DNA from: HGM04593 sp045661225
GTDB lineage: Bacteria; Bacteroidota; Bacteroidia; Bacteroidales; Bacteroidaceae
Assembly (NCBI GenBank): GCA_045661225.1
Contig: JAZRFF010000009.1
Location: 62,001 to 126,000, forward strand
Length of the DNA stretch: 64,000 bases
Direction: 5' to 3'
Position 1 is the stretch's first letter, and the number at the start of each line of letters is the position of its first letter. The notes under the pieces were generated by a model. It did no database searches and was not told where the DNA came from. It was given only the letters and a program-made list of their open reading frames with translations. Of this stretch, positions 36,998 through 45,257 are shown in pieces. A program made the translations under genes and the position numbers.

Positions 36998-38958
36998 TGC
37001 AGAAATTCTTTTAGCGTTTCTTCTAATTCGTTTTTATATGCAAGAGCATCTTCCTCGCCCCAGACTGTTGGGTCGCCTTGTATTGTAGAGTAGGTCTTCT
37101 GGAATACGTTTTTAGTGCATACGGGTACGAATGCCGATTTGAATTCCTCGGAGATTGTCTCTATTGATCCTTTTTTCTCGTTCCATATTGCAATGTTGTG
37201 AACACCTTTTTCCTTACCTACAATGTGTCCGCGTTTGGCGGGGAAAATGGCGTTTTTGTAATTTCTGTTGGTGGAACTGTCGAGTAGTACGTAGTTGTGG
37301 ACCTTGTTCTTCCAGTCGTCGGGTTTCTCGTTCGATTTTTTTAGTTCTAATGTCTCGGAAAACTCCTTGTAAATTTCCTCAAAGGTTACGGCGTTGCTGC
37401 CTTCTTGCTCATTATCTTTGTCTTCGTTGAAAAAACGGTTTAATTTCTCTTTGAATTCTTCTTGTTTCTCCTTGCTCAGGCATTGATAGGCGCTTAGAAC
37501 CCACTCTTGTTGGTCTTTTGTATCGCTGAGCTCGTTCTCGGTAGCTGAATCAATGTGTTCAACGTCCCAGGATTCAATCTTGTATAGGTGGAACGGGAAT
37601 TTATGAAACACTCCGAGTTTGTATTTTTCGTTCTTGGTAAGTACTCTGTTCTGTCGGACTATTGTTTCTACATTATGTAGCAGTAACAATGGAATGCAGT
37701 CGCGTTTGCTGTCTTTGCCGTCCGTAAAATAATCCCTCTCCAAGTCCTGACAATTTTTTAGGTGGCTTTTTATATTTTTTTTAATGTCTTCTATAAAGCC
37801 GTTCTTTGTATTTTTAATCCATTTGGTTGTAAGTGACTTTAATGTAGCTGCATTTTCTGTCAGCAGATAGCCTGTATAGTGATATAGTTCGGAATTGTTG
37901 TACCACTCTTGCCATATGTCGAAAATCTCCTTAATGTAGAGCCATAGTTCAAGGAAATTCTCTTTTTTCTGCTTGTAGCACTCGTTGTAGATGCGGAATG
38001 TGCGATACTTGTCGTTGCCGACAATTTTATCGTCGTATTCAAGGTTGTAATCTTTGCCGTTTATTGGGTTTATTTCTTTGATTACACTGCTGTCGCACAA
38101 GAAGTCGAGCAGAAAGTCTATGCGGGTTGGCTTGTTCCAGCTGTCGTTGTTGTTTTTTTTATTAAGATTCCTTAGAAAGAGCCAGAATTCGTCGTTTTGC
38201 AAGTGGTTCTCTATGCTGTCCCATTCTTGTGCAATCTGTGTCTGTCGGGAGCGTATAATATCGTCGCTGTTTCCGCTGAAATTCTCTCTGTTAAGGAACA
38301 ATGCCTTTATAAGTTCCGAGGCTGTAAGGGCAATGCGGCCGACGTTCAGGCGTGTGAATACGCTTATGGGGTTGTCGTTGCTGACGTACCAGATAAATTT
38401 CACGCGGTTGTTGATTGTATCGACCATTTTCTTCTTGGCATCGTGATCTTTATTTCCTTGCTGCCAATTTTCGATACTCTTCTTGGCTTCGTACATAAAG
38501 TGAAGGTTGATATCCTGTTTGGCGTCCTCCTCGCTTAGACTGCCAATATTGTTTATCTTCTCCTCTTTGCTCTTAAGTGTGTCGTACGATATTGAATAGG
38601 GGGCTTTGCCGGTGAACATCTGTATAATAATGGAAATTGTTGTCAGGCGTTGCTGCCCGTCAATGACTTCCCAGGTTTCACTGTAGTTCTTGACATAATC
38701 ACGTATGCTCTTCCAGTCGTTCATCACTCTTATTTCGGCCACACGTTCTTCCTCTTTAACGCTCTTCTCGCACACAACTAATGGCTGTATGCAGTAGATG
38801 TTTGTTTCGTCAGGGTGGTTCTGTAGAAATTCCCAGACGTCGTCGAGCAGCTCTTTTACTTGTTGGCTTGTCCAACGGTATCCTCGTTGGTAGTTGGGTA
38901 TTGTAAACTTATATCCGTTAAGCTCTTTAACGGATTTCATCTCTATCAGTGTCCTCAT
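36994..38958 (-). CDS. DUF262-DUF1524 (GmrSD-like) protein, candidate defense gene A
   Basis: 654 residues. The N-terminal DUF262 motifs are IPNYQRGYRW (20-29) and DGQQRLTT (100-107). A C-terminal HNH-type DUF1524 region is visible: WDVEHID (464-470), then VHNYVLLDSSTN, NRNYKN and FPAKR (553-576). In GmrSD-type systems the DUF262 part acts as a nucleotide-hydrolysing, DNA-recognising unit and DUF1524 as the nuclease, cutting modified phage DNA. The usual HxxP of the HNH start is HIDS here. It has its own promoter box (39011-39018) downstream of the dnaK terminator, so it is transcribed independently of dnaK. MKSVKEL at residue 7 is an alternative start. Confidence 0.9.
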   Translation of the reverse strand: MRTLIEMKSVKELNGYKFTIPNYQRGYRWTSQQVKELLDDVWEFLQNHPDETNIYCIQPLVVCEKSVKEEERVAEIRVMNDWKSIRDYVKNYSETWEVIDGQQRLTTISIIIQMFTGKAPYSISYDTLKSKEEKINNIGSLSEEDAKQDINLHFMYEAKKSIENWQQGNKDHDAKKKMVDTINNRVKFIWYVSNDNPISVFTRLNVGRIALTASELIKALFLNRENFSGNSDDIIRSRQTQIAQEWDSIENHLQNDEFWLFLRNLNKKNNNDSWNKPTRIDFLLDFLCDSSVIKEINPINGKDYNLEYDDKIVGNDKYRTFRIYNECYKQKKENFLELWLYIKEIFDIWQEWYNNSELYHYTGYLLTENAATLKSLTTKWIKNTKNGFIEDIKKNIKSHLKNCQDLERDYFTDGKDSKRDCIPLLLLHNVETIVRQNRVLTKNEKYKLGVFHKFPFHLYKIESWDVEHIDSATENELSDTKDQQEWVLSAYQCLSKEKQEEFKEKLNRFFNEDKDNEQEGSNAVTFEEIYKEFSETLELKKSNEKPDDWKNKVHNYVLLDSSTNRNYKNAIFPAKRGHIVGKEKGVHNIAIWNEKKGSIETISEEFKSAFVPVCTKNVFQKTYSTIQGDPTVWGEEDALAYKNELEETLKEFLQ

Positions 38959-39010
38959 AGGTAATTTCTCTTGTGTTGCGGTAGTCTTGGGGGTATGATG
39001 TATTTTACAT

Positions 39011-39018
39011 CAAATGTA
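39011..39018 (-). promoter_or_regulatory. Promoter -7 box of the DUF262 operon
   Basis: The minus strand reads TACATTTG, an exact TAnnTTTG match, about 50 bases before the start codon. No clear -33 box is visible. Confidence 0.5.
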
Positions 39019-39069
39019 CAAATTTGTCGTGAATATAAGAGTTTTTAATGTTTTTTATTTTAATGGAGA

Positions 39070-39104
39070 TAAAAAAACAGGGCGTGACTGCGGTCACGCC
39101 CTGT
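39070..39104 (-). terminator. Terminator of dnaK
   Basis: Perfect 12-base stem ACAGGGCGTGAC / GTCACGCCCTGT with loop TGCG, then a run of T on the minus strand. It insulates the DUF262 operon from dnaK. Confidence 0.92.
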
Positions 39105-39129
39105 GAATGTTGTTTATCGGTTTCTCAAT

Positions 39130-41025
39130 TTACTTTACTTCCTCGAATTCAGCGTCCTGAACGTCGTTGTTCTGCTGCTGGTCGTTGTTCTGCTGCTGTG
39201 CACCCTGTGCGCCCTGAGCACCGCTCTGTGCGTACATCTCGGCGCTTGCGGTCTGCCAAGCATTGTTGAGTTCTGCCATTGCTGCGTCGATGCCTGCGAG
39301 GTCCTGTGCCTTGTGAGCGTCCTCGAGCTTCTGTACGGCTGCCTCGATTGGAGCTTTCTTGTCTGCAGGGATTTTGTCTCCGAGCTCGTTGAGCTGGTTT
39401 CTTGTCTGGAATACCATTGAGTCGGCCTGGTTGAGCTTGTCAATCTTCTCGCGCTCCTTCTTGTCTGCGTCTGCATTAGCCTCGGCCTCCTGTTTCATAC
39501 GCTCAATCTCTTCTTTGCTTAGGCCTGAAGATGCCTCGATGCGGATAGCCTGCTCTTTGCCGGTAGCCTTGTCCTTTGCCGATACCTTGAGAATACCGTT
39601 GGCGTCAATGTCGAATGTTACCTCAATCTGGGGAACACCACGGCGTGCGGGAGCAATGCCTGTGAGGTTGAACTGTCCGATAGACTTATTCTGGTTGGCC
39701 ATAGGACGCTCGCCCTGGAGAATGTGGATTGTAACCTCGGTCTGGTTGTCGGCTGCGGTTGAGAATACCTCGCTTTTCTTGTAGGGGATTGTGGTGTTTG
39801 CGTCGATGAGCTTTGTCATTACGCCACCAAGAGTTTCAATACCCATAGAGAGCGGAGTAACGTCAAGCAGCACAATGTCGCCTACGCCACCTTCGTTGTT
39901 CAGGATTGCACCCTGAATAGCGGCACCTACTGCAACAACCTCGTCGGGGTTTACGCCCTTTGAAGGAGCTTTGCCAAAGAAATCTTCAACAATCTTCTGG
40001 ACTGCGGGGATACGTGTAGAACCACCTACAAGAATAACTTCGTCAATGTCGGCATTGTTGAGTCCTGCGTCGCTCATCGCTTTTTTGCAAGGCTCAAGGC
40101 AAGCTTGAATGAGATTGTGGGCAAGAGCCTCGAACTTAGCGCGTGTGAGTGTCTTTACAAGGTGCTTGGGACCCGATGCTGTTGCTGTAATGTAGGGAAG
40201 GTTAATCTCGGTCGATGTTGTTGAAGACAACTCGATTTTAGCCTTCTCGGCAGCCTCTTTCAGGCGCTGAAGAGCCATTGGGTCTGCCTTAAGGTCAGCA
40301 CCCTCTTCGGCTTTGAACTCGCTTGCGAGCCAGTCGATGATAACCTGGTCGAAGTCGTCACCGCCAAGGTGTGTGTCACCGTTGGTCGACAATACCTCAA
40401 AAACGCCGCCTCCGAACTCGAGGATTGAAATATCGAATGTACCGCCACCAAGGTCAAATACGGCAATTTTCATATCTTTGTTGGCCTTGTCAATGCCGTA
40501 TGCAAGCGCAGCGGCTGTAGGCTCGTTTACAATACGTTTAACCTCAAGACCTGCAATCTGGCCGGCCTCCTTTGTTGCCTGACGCTGTGAGTCGCTGAAG
40601 TATGCGGGCACTGTGATAACGGCTTCTGTTACCTCTTGTCCAAGATACTCCTCGGCTGTCTTTTTCATCTTCTGGAGCACCATAGCCGAAATTTCCTGCG
40701 GTGTGTAAAGACGGCCGTCAATGTCCACGCGAGGCATATTGTTCTCCTCGACAACCTTGTAAGGTACGCGAGAAATTTCTTTGCTCACTTGCGCCCAGTT
40801 TTCGCCCATAAAACGCTTGATAGAGAATACTGTGCGCTGGGGGTTGGTTACTGCCTGACGCTTTGCGGGGTCGCCTATCTTGCGCTCGCCGTTACCGTCG
40901 AATGCTACGATTGACGGGGTTGTGCGTTTGCCCTCGCTGTTGGTGATTACTACAGGCTCGTTGCCCTCAAAAACTGCTACACAAGAGTTGGTTGTACCCA
41001 AGTCGATACCAATAATTTTTCCCAT
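39130..41025 (-). CDS. dnaK: Molecular chaperone DnaK (Hsp70)
   Basis: 631 residues, usual length. GIDLGTTNSC at the N-terminus, VFDLGGGTFDIS and ILVGGSTRIP are the three Hsp70 signatures. The substrate-binding domain and helical lid follow, ending in a Gln/Gly-rich linker and the DAEFEEVK tail that binds J-proteins and GrpE. DnaK folds nascent and stress-damaged proteins. It is a single gene with neither dnaJ nor grpE next to it. The upstream region holds TGACA/TGGCA tracts that may be regulatory. Confidence 0.98.
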   Translation of the reverse strand: MGKIIGIDLGTTNSCVAVFEGNEPVVITNSEGKRTTPSIVAFDGNGERKIGDPAKRQAVTNPQRTVFSIKRFMGENWAQVSKEISRVPYKVVEENNMPRVDIDGRLYTPQEISAMVLQKMKKTAEEYLGQEVTEAVITVPAYFSDSQRQATKEAGQIAGLEVKRIVNEPTAAALAYGIDKANKDMKIAVFDLGGGTFDISILEFGGGVFEVLSTNGDTHLGGDDFDQVIIDWLASEFKAEEGADLKADPMALQRLKEAAEKAKIELSSTTSTEINLPYITATASGPKHLVKTLTRAKFEALAHNLIQACLEPCKKAMSDAGLNNADIDEVILVGGSTRIPAVQKIVEDFFGKAPSKGVNPDEVVAVGAAIQGAILNNEGGVGDIVLLDVTPLSMGIETLGGVMTKLIDANTTIPYKKSEVFSTAADNQTEVTIHILQGERPMANQNKSIGQFNLTGIAPARRGVPQIEVTFDIDANGILKVSAKDKATGKEQAIRIEASSGLSKEEIERMKQEAEANADADKKEREKIDKLNQADSMVFQTRNQLNELGDKIPADKKAPIEAAVQKLEDAHKAQDLAGIDAAMAELNNAWQTASAEMYAQSGAQGAQGAQQQNNDQQQNNDVQDAEFEEVK

Positions 41026-41264
41026 AATTCTTATTTTTTTATTTATTGTTATTCAATTTTATTTTCGGGTACGATGCCCCGTCGCAAGATATAGAACAAA
41101 GTGCGTGCCAAAGGGTTTTATGTATGTGTCTTTTTGAACATACTGTCCTTTATGGCACGTTTTTATGGCTTTTAGTGTGACAAAGTGGCAGAACTGTGTC
41201 ACTTGTGCGTGGTTTTTATGACACTGTTTTTTGTGTTTGAGAGTAAATTTTTGCTTTTTTATTC

Positions 41265-41294
41265 TTTGTCGGATATTTTTCTTGAATATTTTTG
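41265..41294 (+). promoter_or_regulatory. Distal promoter of the CASDH-recA operon
   Basis: TTTG (41265-41268) and TATTTTTG (41287-41294) are 18 bases apart, both exact. Confidence 0.65.
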
Positions 41295-41315
41295 TGCCGG
41301 TCGACTTGATACCTA

Positions 41316-41346
41316 TTGCATTTTTCTCTTTTTTATATTATTTTTG
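41316..41346 (+). promoter_or_regulatory. Proximal promoter of the CASDH-recA operon
   Basis: TTG (41316-41318) and TATTTTTG (41339-41346) are 20 bases apart. Two tandem promoters suggest that the operon is strongly or doubly controlled. Confidence 0.6.
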
Positions 41347-41443
41347 TGAAATGTATTTTGCCCGGTTGCTCTTTGTAGTTTTCTGTGCAATAATGGCAGA
41401 TGAAAATTGATAGAATATTTATAAACTTTTAATCGTTTTTAAA

Positions 41444-42637
41444 ATGGGAAAAGTGTTGCTTATTGGCGCAGGCGGTGTAGGTACCGTTGCTGCTTTTAAG
41501 GTCGCTCAGAACAGCGATGTTTTTACCGAGATTATGATTGCGAGCCGTACAAAGGCAAAGTGTGATGCTATTGTAAAGGCTATCGGCAACCCCAATATCA
41601 AGACTGCGGCTGTTGATGCTGACAGTGTCGAGGAGCTTGTAAAGCTTTTCAATGAGTTTAAACCCGAAATTGTTATAAACGTGGCTCTGCCTTATCAGGA
41701 CCTTACAATTATGGAGGCTTGTTTGCAGTGCGGCGTTAACTATCTCGATACAGCCAACTATGAGCCGAAGGACGAGGCTCACTTTGAGTATAGCTGGCAG
41801 TGGGCTTATCACGAGCGCTTCAAAGAGGCCGGCCTGACAGCTATCCTCGGTTGCGGCTTCGACCCGGGTGTTAGTGGAGTGTATACCGCGTATGCGGCAA
41901 AGCACTATTTCGATGAGATTCATTATCTTGATATTGTCGATTGCAATGCAGGTAACCACCACAAGGCTTTTGCAACAAACTTTAATCCCGAAATAAATAT
42001 TCGTGAGATTACTCAGAATGGCCGTTATTACGAGAATGGACAGTGGATTGAAACAGGTCCGCTGGAGATTCATCAGCCAATTACTTACCCCAATGTCGGT
42101 CCACGCGAGTCGTATCTGCTTTTCCACGAGGAACTTGAGTCGCTGACAAAGAATTTCCCCACAATCAAACGTGCGCGTTTCTGGATGACATTCGGACAGG
42201 AGTATCTGACACACCTTCGCGTGATTCAGAATATCGGTATGGCGCGCATCGACGAGATTGACTATAATGGAATGAAGATTGTTCCTTTGCAGTTCCTGAA
42301 GGCGGTGCTTCCTAATCCTCAGGACCTTGGCGAGAACTACGAGGGTGAGACCTCTATCGGTTGCCGTATACGTGGTATAAAGGACGGAAAGGAGCGCACA
42401 TACTACGTCTATAACAACTGTAGCCATCAAGAGGCATACAAAGAGACCGGTATGCAGGGCGTAAGCTACACAACCGGCGTGCCTGCGATGATTGGTGCAA
42501 TGATGTTCCTGAAGGGTATCTGGCGTAAACCGGGTGTGTGGAATGTCGAGCAGTTCGATCCGGACCCATTTATGGAACAGCTTAACAAGCAGGGTCTGCC
42601 CTGGCACGAGGAGTTTGACAAGGACCTCGAACTGTAA
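41444..42637 (+). CDS. Carboxynorspermidine/carboxyspermidine dehydrogenase (saccharopine dehydrogenase family)
   Basis: 397 residues. The Rossmann motif LIGAGGVG (6-13) opens the protein, followed by SRTKAKCDAI, NVALPYQDL and GCGFDPGVSGVY. These fit the Lys1-like family whose bacterial members reduce the Schiff base of aspartate semialdehyde with a diamine, making carboxynorspermidine or carboxyspermidine on the way to spermidine. The decarboxylase partner is not in the window. It lies 27 bases upstream of recA and is probably co-transcribed with it. Confidence 0.9.
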   Translation: MGKVLLIGAGGVGTVAAFKVAQNSDVFTEIMIASRTKAKCDAIVKAIGNPNIKTAAVDADSVEELVKLFNEFKPEIVINVALPYQDLTIMEACLQCGVNYLDTANYEPKDEAHFEYSWQWAYHERFKEAGLTAILGCGFDPGVSGVYTAYAAKHYFDEIHYLDIVDCNAGNHHKAFATNFNPEINIREITQNGRYYENGQWIETGPLEIHQPITYPNVGPRESYLLFHEELESLTKNFPTIKRARFWMTFGQEYLTHLRVIQNIGMARIDEIDYNGMKIVPLQFLKAVLPNPQDLGENYEGETSIGCRIRGIKDGKERTYYVYNNCSHQEAYKETGMQGVSYTTGVPAMIGAMMFLKGIWRKPGVWNVEQFDPDPFMEQLNKQGLPWHEEFDKDLEL

Positions 42638-42664
42638 TTAGTTACCATTTAGAAATATAGCAAA

Positions 42665-43702
42665 ATGGCAAAAAAAGAAGAATTGGAGAACATTGCAGGC
42701 AATGAAAAACTGCGTGCGTTGCAGGCTGCAATGGATAAAATAGAAAAGAACTTTGGCAAGGGTTCTATAATGAAACTTGGCGATGATAATTTCGAGGAGG
42801 TCGAGGTTATTCCTACCGGTTCAGTGGGCCTTAATGCTGCGCTTGGCGTGGGAGGTTTCCCTCGTGGCCGAATAATTGAGATTTACGGTCCGGAATCGTC
42901 GGGAAAGACAACCCTTGCGATACACGCAATTGCCGAGGCACAAAAAATGGGCGGTATCGCTGCCATCATCGACGCTGAGCACGCATTCGACCGTTTCTAT
43001 GCACAGAAATTGGGCGTGGATATTGACAATCTGCTTATCTCGCAGCCTGACTGTGGAGAGCAGGCGCTTGAGATTGCCGAACAGCTCATACGTTCATCGG
43101 CTATCGATATTATCGTTATCGACTCGGTTGCGGCGCTTACTCCCAAGGCTGAGATTGAGGGCGAGATGGGCGACAATAAGGTGGGTCTTCAGGCGCGTCT
43201 TATGTCACAGGCGTTGCGCAAACTGACTTCGGCTATCAGCAAGACAAAAACAACCTGTATATTCATTAACCAGCTGCGCGAGAAAATAGGAGTTATGTTC
43301 GGTAACCCCGAAACAACAACGGGTGGTAACGCGCTTAAATTCTACGCATCGGTCCGTCTCGATATTCGTCGTGTCAGCCAGTTGAAGGACGGTGAAGAGG
43401 CTATCGGTAATCAGGTGCGTGTAAAGGTGGTAAAAAACAAGGTTGCCCCTCCGTTCCGTAAAGCGGAATTCGATATTATGTTTGGCGAGGGTATTTCGCG
43501 TACCGGCGAGATTGTGGATCTGGGCGTGCAGTATGGCGTTATTAAGAAGAGTGGCTCATTCTTTAGTTATAACGATACGAAATTAGCACAGGGACGTGAC
43601 CGTACCAAGGCGCTTATAGCCGACAATCCGGAATTGGCCGAGGAACTTGAAATGAAGATAGCCGAAGCTATGAAGGGTAATATGGAAGAGGTCGCCGAGT
43701 GA
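42665..43702 (+). CDS. recA: Recombinase RecA
   Basis: 345 residues, usual length. Walker A GPESSGKT (75-82), the IIDAEHAFD and LLISQPDCGEQALEI blocks, the DNA-binding loop L1 (EIEGEMGD) and IFINQLREKIGVMFG with the following TTGGNALKFYAS (L2 region) are all present. RecA drives homologous recombination and the SOS response. No LexA-like box was identified upstream. Confidence 0.98.
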   Translation: MAKKEELENIAGNEKLRALQAAMDKIEKNFGKGSIMKLGDDNFEEVEVIPTGSVGLNAALGVGGFPRGRIIEIYGPESSGKTTLAIHAIAEAQKMGGIAAIIDAEHAFDRFYAQKLGVDIDNLLISQPDCGEQALEIAEQLIRSSAIDIIVIDSVAALTPKAEIEGEMGDNKVGLQARLMSQALRKLTSAISKTKTTCIFINQLREKIGVMFGNPETTTGGNALKFYASVRLDIRRVSQLKDGEEAIGNQVRVKVVKNKVAPPFRKAEFDIMFGEGISRTGEIVDLGVQYGVIKKSGSFFSYNDTKLAQGRDRTKALIADNPELAEELEMKIAEAMKGNMEEVAE

Positions 43703-43741
43703 TTTTTAATCGGTAAATAAAATTTAATTATTGAAAAACAT

Positions 43742-44935
43742 ATGAAAAAAACAATTTTGTTTGCAGCGTTGGCCTTTGTGGGTCTCGGTGCTTTTGCGCA
43801 GGATAATGCGAACAAGGAGGTCTTTACAGTGGTAAAGGAGAATCCTATCACAAGTGTCAAGAATCAGAACCGTGCAGGTACCTGCTGGTGCTATTCGTCG
43901 TTGGCATTCATAGAGTCTGAGCTTTTGCGTATGGGTAAGGGCGAGTACGATTTCTCGGAGATGTTTATCGTTCACAACACCTATCTTGACCGTGCAGACA
44001 AGGCTGTCCGCACACACGGCGATGTTTCATTCTCACAGGGAGGTTCTTTCTATGATGTTCTCTATGGTATGGAGAAGTTCGGTCTTGTACCTGAGGAGGA
44101 GATGCGTCCGGGTGTAATGTATGGCGAAACTTTGAGCAATCATAATGAGCTTACAGCTGTTAGCGATGCGGTTGTTGCTGCTATTGCAAAGGGTAAGCAT
44201 CGCAGCCTTCAGGTAGATACCGATGGCAAGCCTCTTTGGAAGAAAGCTATTGAGGCTGTTCACGATATTTATTTGGGTGAGCGTCCCGAGGTATTTACAT
44301 ATAATGGTGTTGAATATACTCCACAGGAGTTCTATCGCTCATTGGGCTTGAACGCTGCTGATTATGTATCGTTGACCTCTTATACCCACCACCCGTTCTA
44401 CGAGCCTTTTGTGCTTGAGATTCAGGATAACTGGCGTTGGGCGCAGTCTTACAACTTGCCTATCGACGAGCTTATGCAGGTGTTCGATAATGCCATCTAC
44501 GAGGGTTATACAATCGCTTGGGGTAGCGACGTGAGCGAGGCCGGTTTCGACCGCTACGGTAAGGCTGTGATGCCTGACGCTGCCAAGAGTGCTGACCTTG
44601 AGGGTTCGGATATGGCAAAGTGGCTCAAACTGAGCGAGGAGGACAAGAAGAATACTCCTAAGCCTTCAAACGAGAAGTGGTGCACACAGAAGGAGCGTCA
44701 AATTGCTTATGACAACTGGGAGACTACCGACGACCACGGAATGCAGATTTTTGGTATAGCTAAGGATAAGGACGGTGTCGAGTACTATATGGTAAAGAAC
44801 TCTTGGGGTAACAGCGGTAACCACGAGGGTATATGGTACGCTTCAAAGGCTTTTGCGCGCTACAAGACAATGAACATTGTCGTTCACAAGAATGCTGTTC
44901 CCAAGGAAATTCGCAAGAAACTCGGTATCAAGTAA
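43742..44935 (+). CDS. Secreted C1B cysteine aminopeptidase (bleomycin hydrolase-like)
   Basis: 397 residues with signal peptide 1-19 (ends GAFAQ). The papain-type site is complete: Q42 and C48 in QNRAGTCWCYSS, H332 in DDHGMQ and N353 in VKNSWGN. C1B enzymes trim N-terminal residues from peptides. A secreted version, likely periplasmic, is common in Bacteroidales and fits a peptide-using lifestyle. The gap of 39 bases after recA is short, but the strong terminator follows this gene, so it may be the last gene of the recA transcript. Confidence 0.93.
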   Translation: MKKTILFAALAFVGLGAFAQDNANKEVFTVVKENPITSVKNQNRAGTCWCYSSLAFIESELLRMGKGEYDFSEMFIVHNTYLDRADKAVRTHGDVSFSQGGSFYDVLYGMEKFGLVPEEEMRPGVMYGETLSNHNELTAVSDAVVAAIAKGKHRSLQVDTDGKPLWKKAIEAVHDIYLGERPEVFTYNGVEYTPQEFYRSLGLNAADYVSLTSYTHHPFYEPFVLEIQDNWRWAQSYNLPIDELMQVFDNAIYEGYTIAWGSDVSEAGFDRYGKAVMPDAAKSADLEGSDMAKWLKLSEEDKKNTPKPSNEKWCTQKERQIAYDNWETTDDHGMQIFGIAKDKDGVEYYMVKNSWGNSGNHEGIWYASKAFARYKTMNIVVHKNAVPKEIRKKLGIK

Positions 44936-44951
44936 TTTTTACCGTCTGTAA

Positions 44952-44987
44952 CAATAAAAAAGCACGCTTCGGCGTGCTTTTTTATTG
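44952..44987 (+). terminator. Terminator after the C1B peptidase gene
   Basis: Stem AAAAAAGCACGC / GCGTGCTTTTTT with a TTCG tetraloop, flanked by ACAAT/ATTGT. A textbook terminator that could also work in reverse. Confidence 0.93.
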
Positions 44988-45110
44988 TTTGTCTCTTGCT
45001 CGTGGGGCTTTGATGTTTGTCGCTAAATATAAAAATCATTATTTTTTTGAAAAAAAACGGTGTACCTTTTTTATATACAATCTCTTTTTGTATTTTTACA
45101 AATTGAAGAG

Positions 45111-45251
45111 ATGCGTCCTTGTAAATTGCCTTTGGCTGTATGGTGTTTGAACGAATATGTGATGGCATTTTTGCAAAAAAACAAAAAAGGTCTGGAATAT
45201 ATAATGACCTCACAGGCACTCTTCGCCGAGCAATGCAAAAAAATAAAATAA
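45111..45251 (+). CDS. Possible 46-residue small protein upstream of recJ
   Basis: An ATG-started frame preceded by GAAGAG encodes 46 residues (starts MRPCKLPLAVWCLNEY, ends QALFAEQCKKIK) and stops 6 bases before recJ. I recognise no family. It could be a real small protein, a leader peptide coupled to recJ or a chance frame. Weak support; conservation in related genomes would decide. The rest of 44988-45110 is AT-rich and shows no clear promoter. Confidence 0.3.
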   Translation: MRPCKLPLAVWCLNEYVMAFLQKNKKGLEYIMTSQALFAEQCKKIK

Positions 45252-45257
45252 TATATA

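Larger units (their letters stand above)
41026..41443. other. dnaK / CASDH divergent intergenic region
   Basis: 418 bases with no gene visible. It holds an inverted repeat GTGACA (41177-41182) / TGTCAC (41197-41202), a TGACA-N3-TGGCA tract at 41178-41190, a related TGGCAC at 41153-41158 mirrored by GTGCCA at 41105-41110, and two plus-strand promoters (41265-41294 and 41316-41346). The TGACA/TGGCA cluster lies on the dnaK side and could be a heat-shock control site. Confidence 0.5.

Noticed and set aside
34580..38958. Mobile element or prophage carrying the DUF262 genes
   Set aside because: No integrase, transposase, terminal inverted repeats or tRNA attachment site is visible on either side; transfer is suggested only by composition.
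41429..42607. 392-codon open frame on the minus strand opposite the CASDH gene
   Set aside because: It is a complete antisense shadow of a well-supported gene; the translation is Cys/His/Ile-rich with no motif, signal peptide or homologous look.
45060..45110. Longer version of the small protein upstream of recJ starting at 45060
   Set aside because: The extension is poly-Phe/Leu encoded by an AT-rich stretch, with no ribosome site; only the ATG at 45111 is plausible.
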